Shown here one piece after another: positions 25,877 through 33,206 of a DNA stretch of 64,000 nucleotides. Within the stretch, counting starts at the first letter, position 1. Each line of letters begins with the position of its first letter. The stretch spans positions 181,921-245,920 of the forward strand of contig NZ_BMHT01000003.1 in the NCBI RefSeq assembly GCF_014641455.1, given 5' to 3'. The notes beneath the pieces were generated by a model. The model was not told the origin of the DNA, searched no databases, and worked only from the letters and a program-made list of their open reading frames with translations. The translations under genes and the position numbers were made by a program. Source of the DNA: Hymenobacter cavernae (GTDB lineage: Bacteria > Bacteroidota > Bacteroidia > Cytophagales > Hymenobacteraceae).

Positions 25877-28210
25877 CTAGCTTGCTCCTAAAAGCTCCTG
25901 CAATACCGGCAGCACCCGCAGCCCGCGTTTCAGGTCGATATCCAACTCCTGCCGCTGCTGAACCGCCGGGCCTCCTACTGCCAAGGCAAGCACCTGCTGC
26001 CGTTCGGGCCGACTAAAATCGGCGAAGGAGCGACGCAGCAACGGTACAATTTCCTGAAAAACAGCTTCGTCCAAACCTGTCAGCCATGCGTCGAGCAGGT
26101 CGAACAGCACGCGGTTGTGGATGAGCAGCAGGCCACTACCGCGCAGGAAGCCTTCAATCCAGGCCGTAGCGTACTCGGTGGGCTGAGCAGGCGCGAGGGC
26201 CAAGCCGAGCAACGTGGCCGTGTCGTTGGAAGCTAGGTGCTGGGCGTCGAAGAGCAGGCGGGTGGCGGCCCCGGCAAGCAGGCCGCTGCTGGCGGGTTGC
26301 CGGGCAATGGTGTGTAGCGCGGCGTACCAATCGGCTTGCTGCGCTTCATCGGGTAGCAAGCGGATGGCCTGATGCGCACCTTCGATTCGCTCTAATAATT
26401 GCCGGGCAGCATCAGCATCAAGGCTGGTGCAGGCGAGAGGCAGGGAGATGCATAGGCGCGGCACCAAATGGTGAACTACCTGCGCGACTTGAGCGCTTTC
26501 GGTGCGGCGCACGTTGCCGTAGCGCAGCACGTTTACCAGCGGCGGCAGGGCCGTGAGCAGGTGCACCATGTCGCGGGTGCCGGCGCTCAGCGTTTCGAGG
26601 CGGGCTACCAGCGCAGACAGGGCCGGACCTAGGTCGGCGCGCAGGGCTTCTTCCAGCAGCTGGCTGATCTGACCTAGGTCAGTAGCTTCCTGTGCGCGGT
26701 GACTGGCGGCGCGGCTGGCCGCGGCCAGAATGGTGTTGCCCCAACGGCTGGCTTCCAGCACGCCAAGCACCATTTCGGGCCGCCATTGCAGCTCCCACAC
26801 TTCGTGGAAGGTGCCACTTTTGCCCTGCACCCGTTGCGGTTGTCCCCATCGAATGCCGAGCAGCTGCAAGCGGTGCAGCAAGTGGCTCCGACCTAGGCCG
26901 AGGTCTTTGCGCAGGTCGAGGGCGAGCGTTTTGCTGGCGGCTTCGGGCTTGAGGCGCAACATTTTCTGCTGCAAAGCCAGGTCCTGCTGCAAAGGCGAAG
27001 CGGGCAATTCCGCTGGTACTTCACCTAGCTTTTCGCCAATAACCAGCTGCTGATGCACCAAATGCAGCGCCTCCGCGTAGCCGCCCCCGAAGATGGACAC
27101 CGCTGCCTCTTCCAGCTCTGCAATGCCCGGCAAGGATAGCCCGCGCACGGCAGCCAAGGCTTCTGCAAGCCGCACGCCCTCAATGGCATGCGCCGACGAC
27201 GCATCAATCTGCTGCTCCCGTAGCAGGTGCGCTGCCTGCACCATCCAGTGCGTCACGACCCGGTCGCGGGGCTCGGCGAACAACAGCTCGTACCAGGCCG
27301 GCGAGAGCACGCCCGCTCCGTAGCCCGACTGAAAAGCCAGTCGCTCGTAGGTCCAGGGCACCCAGGAGGCCTCGGTGGGTACTTTCTTCAGGCCCTTGAG
27401 GCGGGCTTTGTCGTCTTTGGCGTAGCGCGGTAATTCTTCGGCGCGCAGCACCGGCGCGTGCCAGGCCCCGCACACCACCGCCACGCGCTGGTAGCCCTGC
27501 TTGAGTGTGTTGCGCAAGGTTTCACGCATGTAGGCCTCGCGCAGCAAGGTTTCCTCCGATTCGGGCTGGGCCAGCTCCTCGCGCAAAGCCGTCATCATCG
27601 ACAACACCACTTCGAAGGTGTCGGCGTGACCGGTACTGTGCTCGATGCGCGCTTCCCACCACCGCTCGCCGTCGGTGTAGCCATCGAGGCGGGCGAGGTG
27701 GGCGATGGGGTCGTGCCGAAACGCAGCTTCGGGCTCTTGCTCCTGATTATCAAGAGATAAAGGGCTAGCTTCTGATTCTTCCGGTTCTAGTTCCGCTACT
27801 TCGTCCGAGCTAGGGCTAGATGCTCCGCCTTCTCTTTGCAGAAGTTCACGCGGGGACGAGCCGGGTACGTGCTCCACCGTATCGGGTAAGGCAAAGCGCA
27901 AGGCCATCGGCAGATCGAAGCAGCGCAGGTGGGCGCCGTGTTGCTCGCACCACTGCGCGGCCTGCCATTCGGGCGAGAAGTGGGCGAAGGGCAGGAAAGC
28001 GGCCTGCGCGTGCTGCTTGGGATTGTAGAGGAGCAGCGCCACCGGCGGCTGTAACTCTGGATTGGCCGCTAAACCTAGGGCCTTCTCGCCGTCGGCGGGA
28101 CATTCCAGCAGCACGACGTCGGGCCGGAACGCGTCGAGGGCTTTGAGCAGGCTGGCCGTGCTGCCGGGGCCGTGGTGGCGAATGCCGAAAAGGCGAAGAT
28201 CAGTAGGCAT
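25877..28210 (-). CDS. DUF5682 protein (YehM-like), with TraB/EreA-like motifs
   Basis: A 777-residue protein resembling DUF5682 and E. coli YehM. The N-terminal about 260 residues carry motifs like those of the TIKI/TraB/erythromycin-esterase superfamily: GIRHHGPGS at residues 9-17 (His12, His13), LLEC with Glu36, AYMRETL near 226-232, and VVCGAWHAPVL with His251. An acidic, low-complexity insert lies at about residues 117-165. The rest is long, helical and Leu/Ala-rich, probably a repeat scaffold. It is one of the five core proteins in this block that recur together, with MoxR, VWA, SWIM and DUF5691. Catalysis is inferred only from the motifs. Confidence 0.8.
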   Translation of the reverse strand: MPTDLRLFGIRHHGPGSTASLLKALDAFRPDVVLLECPADGEKALGLAANPELQPPVALLLYNPKQHAQAAFLPFAHFSPEWQAAQWCEQHGAHLRCFDLPMALRFALPDTVEHVPGSSPRELLQREGGASSPSSDEVAELEPEESEASPLSLDNQEQEPEAAFRHDPIAHLARLDGYTDGERWWEARIEHSTGHADTFEVVLSMMTALREELAQPESEETLLREAYMRETLRNTLKQGYQRVAVVCGAWHAPVLRAEELPRYAKDDKARLKGLKKVPTEASWVPWTYERLAFQSGYGAGVLSPAWYELLFAEPRDRVVTHWMVQAAHLLREQQIDASSAHAIEGVRLAEALAAVRGLSLPGIAELEEAAVSIFGGGYAEALHLVHQQLVIGEKLGEVPAELPASPLQQDLALQQKMLRLKPEAASKTLALDLRKDLGLGRSHLLHRLQLLGIRWGQPQRVQGKSGTFHEVWELQWRPEMVLGVLEASRWGNTILAAASRAASHRAQEATDLGQISQLLEEALRADLGPALSALVARLETLSAGTRDMVHLLTALPPLVNVLRYGNVRRTESAQVAQVVHHLVPRLCISLPLACTSLDADAARQLLERIEGAHQAIRLLPDEAQQADWYAALHTIARQPASSGLLAGAATRLLFDAQHLASNDTATLLGLALAPAQPTEYATAWIEGFLRGSGLLLIHNRVLFDLLDAWLTGLDEAVFQEIVPLLRRSFADFSRPERQQVLALAVGGPAVQQRQELDIDLKRGLRVLPVLQELLGAS

Positions 28211-28273
28211 TAAGTGCTTGGTCCGCTATTGAATGGCAATAAGGCTTGCTTGGCAGATGAAATAACTCAGCTG

Positions 28274-28756
28274 CTATTCCCAATCCTTCAGCAGGCGTCG
28301 CGCCAGAATAATCTGGCCGGTATGGTAAGCGGTATGGTCGGCAATGAGCAGGGCTTCGCGCAGGAGCGTGTGGCCGCTGTCGTTCGGCAATGAAGCCAGC
28401 AAATCCGACGAATCCTGCTTTAATAAATCAAGGAGTCGTTGCCGGTCCTTTTGCACCTGAGCCAGGGTTGCGCTCCAGCTTTGCGCATCGCCCTGTTGGT
28501 CGGGCTTGGGCCAGTAGCCCTCGGGCCACGGCGGCGACTGGTGCTGCGGATCGAGGCAATATTCCACGATGTCCCATTGCGCAATGCGAACGTGCTCGGC
28601 CAGCTGCCAGATAGTATAGGGTAGCCCCGGAACCTGCTGGTTCAGCAGTTGCGAGGGAACATCGGCGCAGGCCTGCCCGAAGGTGACATGGGCGTTACCC
28701 TGTTCAAGTAACTGCGTCAGGTGGTCTAGTAGCTGGGTTTTCGTGTGCTTATCCAT
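28274..28756 (-). CDS. DinB-fold protein, 160 aa
   Basis: A four-helix DinB/YfiT-like metalloenzyme fold. The three metal-binding His are in LAEHVRIAQW (about residues 53-62) and HTAYHTGQI (about 140-148). DinB proteins include thiol transferases using bacillithiol or similar, and stress-linked proteins without known substrate. It lies inside the minus-strand block, upstream of the DUF5682 gene with a 63-bp gap, and is not a usual member of the MoxR/VWA set, so it is probably cargo. Confidence 0.88.
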   Translation of the reverse strand: MDKHTKTQLLDHLTQLLEQGNAHVTFGQACADVPSQLLNQQVPGLPYTIWQLAEHVRIAQWDIVEYCLDPQHQSPPWPEGYWPKPDQQGDAQSWSATLAQVQKDRQRLLDLLKQDSSDLLASLPNDSGHTLLREALLIADHTAYHTGQIILARRLLKDWE

Positions 28757-28837
28757 TGGGAATCAGATTAATAAATTGCTATTGCATTCAACAGGTACCT
28801 AGGTGTCCTGTTTGCGAAGTCACAGTGGGTAAATGCT

Positions 28838-29239
28838 CTATGAATAAGATGAGCTAAATGGCGGTTGTTTCATCCGCTCATTCTTGTAATTGCCCTTGAT
28901 ATTATCTGGCATTTGCTGCCAGATATGATCTGGAATTCCTGGTTTGTTTTTATTGATAAGCTGCTTTTCTCCATCCCAAGTCGTTAGGAAATCCCAGTAG
29001 ACAAGTAAGAAGTCACCTGCTAGAACAAAGTCCATCCAACCATCAGCTACTATACAGTCGGCTTCATCAAAAGCAGCAATGCCTGAATAATTCTCAAAGT
29101 AGCTATCTAGATATACTGCATCATGGCCTTCCATACAGCTTTCTGACCAGTCGAATTTTAAAGCTACTTTATCAATGCCATAATGCTTTAAATCAGTTAT
29201 GAGCTGTCCCTCGACCAGTTCGCGTAGTTGAGGTCCCAT
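28838..29239 (-). CDS. Hypothetical protein, 133 aa
   Basis: I do not recognise this acidic, aromatic-rich protein (for example YFENYSGIAAFDEADCIVA and DGWMDFVLAGDFLLVYWDFL). The ATG at 29239 (MGPQLRELVEG) is chosen because longer frames starting at 29341 or 29368 would overlap the upstream nuclease gene by 44-71 bp. The composition is more AT-rich than the neighbouring DUF5682 and DinB genes. The layout, a small acidic protein following a nuclease gene, recalls an antitoxin or immunity partner, which is only a guess from position. Confidence 0.6.
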   Translation of the reverse strand: MGPQLRELVEGQLITDLKHYGIDKVALKFDWSESCMEGHDAVYLDSYFENYSGIAAFDEADCIVADGWMDFVLAGDFLLVYWDFLTTWDGEKQLINKNKPGIPDHIWQQMPDNIKGNYKNERMKQPPFSSSYS

Positions 29240-29297
29240 AGGGCTGGAAAAACCTAGGTCAGTGTAGTTAGGCTTAGGTCTGCGCACTGGTATAGTT

Positions 29298-29966
29298 CTA
29301 AGAGGCCTGACGAGTTTGCAGCCACTCGTTCGATAGTTCATCAATAAGCCCTTGCAATTGAGCTGCACTTTCCTTTGCGTCTTGAATCTGAAAACCGTGC
29401 GCTAGCTGGTTCCGATGAGGAAGCAGTTTCTTCGCGGCTTCAAACTGTTCGAATGAAAGCTCGGCTTCTGAATACAGATAGTCTAGTAAAGCACGGACGG
29501 AAAGATGTTCAATAGGCAGACCTACATTCTCGGCGTGACGCCGCAATAGCGCCTCTAAGGCCGGCCAGAAAAGCAGGATAGCCGCTGCTGACTCGCCTGT
29601 TTCATGTAGGCGTTTGGCTTGGGTGATTCTGGCAGTAATGTCTTGCCAGGATAAGGGTTCCTGTGGAAGCCTCACCGGTTCATTCTCCGGCAAGGTATTG
29701 ACCAAAATAAAGCGCCAGCCAGGTTGCTGCTTCACATTCTCTATCAAGTCGCGGAAGCGGCTAATGGAAACTGGCGTCGTGCTGTTTTTGACTTCGATGA
29801 GTAGATGCTCATCTCCCTTTTCGGCCAGCAAATCTGGCGTATAGCCTGCTAAATCAAATGGGAATGCCGTATTCGACGGTTCGATATGCACTTGGTAGCC
29901 ATTCCGTTGGTATTCACTGGCCAAGGCTTGCACTCTGGCATCATGTTGCTGTTTGGACGTGCTCAT
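29298..29966 (-). CDS. PD-(D/E)xK nuclease-like protein with a C-terminal HEPN-like domain
   Basis: A 222-residue protein. The N-terminal half has a restriction-endonuclease core: Asp45 in YTPDLLAEKGDE and the E-x-K pair Glu58/Lys60 in HLLIEVKN, the layout of the archaeal Holliday-junction-resolvase-like (AHJR) group. The C-terminal half is helical and contains RNQLAH, residues 185-190, which fits the Rx4H active-site motif of HEPN ribonucleases. The stop of the RusA-like gene overlaps this start by ATGA, so the two are translationally coupled. A defence or repair nuclease acting on DNA or RNA is likely; the exact role is unknown. Confidence 0.75.
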   Translation of the reverse strand: MSTSKQQHDARVQALASEYQRNGYQVHIEPSNTAFPFDLAGYTPDLLAEKGDEHLLIEVKNSTTPVSISRFRDLIENVKQQPGWRFILVNTLPENEPVRLPQEPLSWQDITARITQAKRLHETGESAAAILLFWPALEALLRRHAENVGLPIEHLSVRALLDYLYSEAELSFEQFEAAKKLLPHRNQLAHGFQIQDAKESAAQLQGLIDELSNEWLQTRQAS

Positions 29967-30367
29967 AAGTAGGATTCAATAGGTTGAGAAGATGTGACTC
30001 GGACGTACACGCACTCCTGAGCCGTAGCAATGGCTTGTAGAATCAGTGGTGGCAGTCTGGTAAGATCAAATTGATCTGTTAATAATCTACGATGACTGTC
30101 TACATCTGTAACGTAAAAGTCATCTACGTACACCAAACCGACCAAAGCATCTTGGATAGGCTTGATAATGTTGTCAATGTCAGCTGGGTTCTCCTGATAA
30201 AAGTAAACCAAGGTTAACTGACAAGGGATGGCTAAAGCAGCTTGTGCTCCCCAAACGCTTTGCGCTTCAGCTCGCACAAAACTCTTCCAGCTTTGCAGAT
30301 TAGTTCGGCGTTTCACCTGATGTGAAACGGGCCGGCGGGATAAAAGAAATTCAAGATCTATTGCCAT
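29963..30367 (-). CDS. RusA-like Holliday junction resolvase
   Basis: A 134-residue protein with the RusA signature PADIDNIIKPIQDALVGLVY and DDFYVTD at about residues 61-87. The Asp residues in DIDN and the DALxG-x-x-x-x-D-D pattern supply the metal-binding site used to cut four-way junctions. RusA proteins usually come from phages and mobile elements and resolve recombination intermediates. The 4-bp ATGA overlap with the nuclease/HEPN gene shows that they work as a unit. There are no phage genes nearby. The gene lies directly after the MoxR gene on the same strand with a 24-bp gap. Confidence 0.85.
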   Translation of the reverse strand: MAIDLEFLLSRRPVSHQVKRRTNLQSWKSFVRAEAQSVWGAQAALAIPCQLTLVYFYQENPADIDNIIKPIQDALVGLVYVDDFYVTDVDSHRRLLTDQFDLTRLPPLILQAIATAQECVYVRVTSSQPIESYL

Positions 30368-30391
30368 AAAAGATATGCTGAAAAGCTAGCC

Positions 30392-31489
30392 TTACTCCAC
30401 CACTTCCCGGCACGCCCGATACAAATCCTTCCAACCATCCCGCTCTTTCACCACGGTTTCGAGGTACTCCAGCCACACTACGCGGTCTTGCACGGGGTCT
30501 TTGATAACGGCGCCGGTGAGGCCGGCGGCTAGGTCGGCGGCTTGCAGGGTGCCGTCGCCGAAGTAGGCGGCCAGGGCCAGGCCGCTGTTGAGCACCGAAA
30601 TAGCCTCGCCGGTACTCAGCGTGCCACTGGGACTTTTGAGCTTGGTTTTGCCGTTTTCGGTCACGCCCGAACGCAGTTCGCGGAAGATCGTCACGAGACG
30701 ACTGATCTGCTCCAGGGCGGCGGTGGTGGGTGGCAGTTGCAGGGCGCGGCCGGTTTTCTCCACCCGCGAGTGCACAATCTGCACTTCCTCAGCTACGGAG
30801 GTGGGCAGGGGCAGCACGACCGTGTTGAAGCGGCGGCGCAGGGCGCTGCTCAGCTCGTTCACGCCTTTGTCGCGGTCGTTGGCGGTGGCTATCACGTTGA
30901 AGCCGCGTGTGGCCTGCACTTCGGTAGCTAGCTCGGGCACGGGCAACACCTTCTCGGAGAGCACAGTGATGAGCGTGTCCTGCACGTCGGAGGGGATGCG
31001 CGTGAGTTCTTCCACCCGCACCAGGGCGCCCTCCTGCATGCCCTTGAGCAGGGGTGAAGGCACCAGCGCCCCCGCCGACGGCCCTTCGGCAATAAGGCGA
31101 GCGTAGTTCCAGGAGTAGCGAATGGCATCCTCGGAAGTACCGGCCGTCCCCTGAATGAGCAGGTTGGAGTGCCCACTGATAGCTGCCGTCAGGTGCTCCG
31201 AAACCCAGCTTTTGGCCGTGCCAGGCACGCCGAGCAGCAACAAGGCGCGGTCGGTGGCGAGGGTCGCTACGGCAATTTCCATCAGGCGCCGCTGCCCGAT
31301 GTACTTGGGCTCAATTTCAAAGCCGTTATCCAGCTTGCCGCCGAGCAGGTACGTGACCACAGCCCAAGGCGAGAGTTTCCAGTTGGGCGGCTTGGGGTGG
31401 TCGTCGAGGGCCGTGAGGGCGGCGAGCTCTTCGGCGTATTGCACCTCGACGTGCGGGCGCAGGATTTCGGAGGAAGGATTGAGGGACAT
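30392..31489 (-). CDS. MoxR-type AAA+ ATPase (YehL-like)
   Basis: A 365-residue AAA+ ATPase of the MoxR group. Walker A is GVPGTAKS at residues 87-94. The Walker B region reads LVRVEEL (Glu160, Glu161), where Glu replaces the usual Asp, and sensor 1 is IATANDRDKG. The lid domain follows, with LRSGVTENGKTKL. MoxR ATPases remodel partner complexes together with VWA proteins. This gene groups with SWIM, DUF5691, DUF5682 and VWA genes as in the E. coli yeh locus. A family C palindrome lies between it and the upstream DUF5691 gene, which may separate two transcripts. Confidence 0.9.
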   Translation of the reverse strand: MSLNPSSEILRPHVEVQYAEELAALTALDDHPKPPNWKLSPWAVVTYLLGGKLDNGFEIEPKYIGQRRLMEIAVATLATDRALLLLGVPGTAKSWVSEHLTAAISGHSNLLIQGTAGTSEDAIRYSWNYARLIAEGPSAGALVPSPLLKGMQEGALVRVEELTRIPSDVQDTLITVLSEKVLPVPELATEVQATRGFNVIATANDRDKGVNELSSALRRRFNTVVLPLPTSVAEEVQIVHSRVEKTGRALQLPPTTAALEQISRLVTIFRELRSGVTENGKTKLKSPSGTLSTGEAISVLNSGLALAAYFGDGTLQAADLAAGLTGAVIKDPVQDRVVWLEYLETVVKERDGWKDLYRACREVVE

Positions 31490-31517
31490 GGAAAAGCTAG
31501 GGGTAGAAGTATCACTT

Positions 31518-31604
31518 GTCGTGCTGCGCTGGTCGAAGCATCTCTACTGCAATGGTAATCAAGTTACTTTGGCGGTAGAGATGCTTCGACAAGCGCAGCA
31601 TGAC
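31518..31604. repeat. Intergenic palindrome, family C copy 2
   Basis: The arms read GTCGTGCTGCGCTGGTCGAA then GCATCTCTAC, mirrored by GTAGAGATGCTTCGACAAGC and GCAGCATGAC. It lies in the gap between the DUF5691 and MoxR genes, inside what would otherwise be one operon. Confidence 0.88.
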
Positions 31605-31658
31605 GGTCTATTATGATTGTTCAACGAGGAGACTCCAACTATTGCGTCTCTACACCGT

Positions 31659-33206
31659 TCAGCCATCGGGGGCGAGTGGCTCGGTGAGGGTTTGGTGGAG
31701 TTGTTGGCGGAAGTAGAGGGCGCTGAGAAACTGCTCGGCGGCGTTGTTTATGGACGGTACTAATTGACCTAGGTCGCGCAAGGCATTGGCGCAAAGAGAA
31801 TAGTGCGTGGGCGGCACCACTAGCTGCATGTGGCGCAGGAGCTGGGTGAGCCGATATGTAAGAAGATACTGCTGCGAGCTGGGCGCGACGGTAAGCGTAT
31901 TTTCAATGATTTCCAGGGCCTTGATCGTAAGCGCTTCCGGCCAGGGACCGGGGAGGTTTAGCAGCAGGCTTTCCCAACGGGCTTCGGGCTGCGTGAAACG
32001 CGGGTGCCGCGGCAAGTGCGCCAAGAGCAGCTGCGTAACTTCCGCCAGGCTAGCTATTTGCGTGGTCTCGGCGCCGGTGAGTGGCGGCGCGTTGTCGTGG
32101 GTGAGCTGCAAACCTAGGTACGCCAAGGCCCAGGCGGCGGAGCGGTGCAGCAGCAGCGCCTGTTTCCAGGCGGAGAGTAGCTCGGAGGCCCACTCGCTAT
32201 TAGCGGCCAGGGTAAGCAAGTCGGTGGGGGAGATGTCCCAGTGCGCGGTCCATCGCTCGGGCGGAATTAGGGCTAGCATTTGGCCCAGCCATGCCGTCTT
32301 TTCGCCGGCGAAGCGGCTGTCTTTCTGCTCAATGCCATCCGCCTGCCACTCCGCCGACCAAGTCGTGGGCAAGGAAACCTCTACCTTGTTGCGGCCCAAC
32401 AGCGGCTTTTTCAGCTCCAAGTGAGGCAACGCGCGCTGCCACAACCGTTCGACCAGGGTGTTGCTGGGCGTGCGGGCCAGCAGCGGCGCCACCGTTTGGC
32501 GCACTTCCTTACTTTTCGACCCTAGGTATTGTTCCAGCAACGGTGCATCGGCGGCGCTCAAGGTAGAACCCAGAGTAGCGAGCAGCGCGACGTGCGTTTT
32601 GGCTGGTTCCTGGGGTAAGGTAGCGACGAGTAGCTCCCGCGCTTGGTCAGGGTTTTGGCGACGCAAGGCTTGCAGGTAGTTTTGCCGCTGGCTCAGCGTG
32701 CCGGTTTCCCAAGCCTCCAAATCAGGCGCGTCCGAAGCGGCTAGCACTGGCTGCCATTCGGGGTTGAGGCGGGCCAGCCAGCGGCCTCGCTCACCGAGCA
32801 CCGCCGCAGCCGGAGCATGCAGCTCAGAGCGGGTACGCACGTAGGTCAGCAGCGGCACCAACAGCCGGTGCGGCACGCGCCGCCCCACTTGCGCCAGGCT
32901 GCCTAAGTAGTCGGACAGTAAAGCCGGGTAACGTTCCATGAGCAACTGCTGCAACGCATCCTGGCCGTTTGGACCTAGGGTCGGGGCAGTTTCAGCCAGA
33001 GCCAGCTGCGTTTCGAAAGGCGCGGCAACGGGCGCCTTGAAGCCGGCTTTGCGCACCAAGGCAAATGAGCCCGCTGCTAATAAGACTTGTTCCTCGCGGG
33101 GTGCCGGTACGGGCAGATCAGGGAAGCTAGGTATTGCTTCACCACTTTGGCGAGTCCCAAGGAGCGCCACACGCAGCAGTTGTTGCCAGTCGGTTTGGGG
33201 GGTCAT
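31659..33206 (-). CDS. DUF5691 protein of the MoxR/SWIM/VWA system
   Basis: A 515-residue, mostly helical, Leu/Ala-rich protein; the ATG at 33206 (MTPQTDWQQLLRVALLGTRQ) overlaps the stop of the SWIM gene as ATGA, which fixes the start. The N-terminal WxxLxxxALLGTxR pattern is the DUF5691 signature. The rest looks like an alpha-helical repeat scaffold, with segments such as EQYLGSKSKEVRQTVAPLLAR (about 242-262) that resemble HEAT repeats. No catalytic motif is visible. Translational coupling to the SWIM protein suggests a 1:1 complex. Family name is from memory of the signature and genomic context. Confidence 0.78.
   Translation of the reverse strand: MTPQTDWQQLLRVALLGTRQSGEAIPSFPDLPVPAPREEQVLLAAGSFALVRKAGFKAPVAAPFETQLALAETAPTLGPNGQDALQQLLMERYPALLSDYLGSLAQVGRRVPHRLLVPLLTYVRTRSELHAPAAAVLGERGRWLARLNPEWQPVLAASDAPDLEAWETGTLSQRQNYLQALRRQNPDQARELLVATLPQEPAKTHVALLATLGSTLSAADAPLLEQYLGSKSKEVRQTVAPLLARTPSNTLVERLWQRALPHLELKKPLLGRNKVEVSLPTTWSAEWQADGIEQKDSRFAGEKTAWLGQMLALIPPERWTAHWDISPTDLLTLAANSEWASELLSAWKQALLLHRSAAWALAYLGLQLTHDNAPPLTGAETTQIASLAEVTQLLLAHLPRHPRFTQPEARWESLLLNLPGPWPEALTIKALEIIENTLTVAPSSQQYLLTYRLTQLLRHMQLVVPPTHYSLCANALRDLGQLVPSINNAAEQFLSALYFRQQLHQTLTEPLAPDG

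Noticed and set aside
29963..30367. Prophage, suggested by the RusA-like gene
   Set aside because: No integrase, terminase, capsid, tail or lysis genes lie nearby; the gene is coupled to a nuclease and embedded in a non-phage block.
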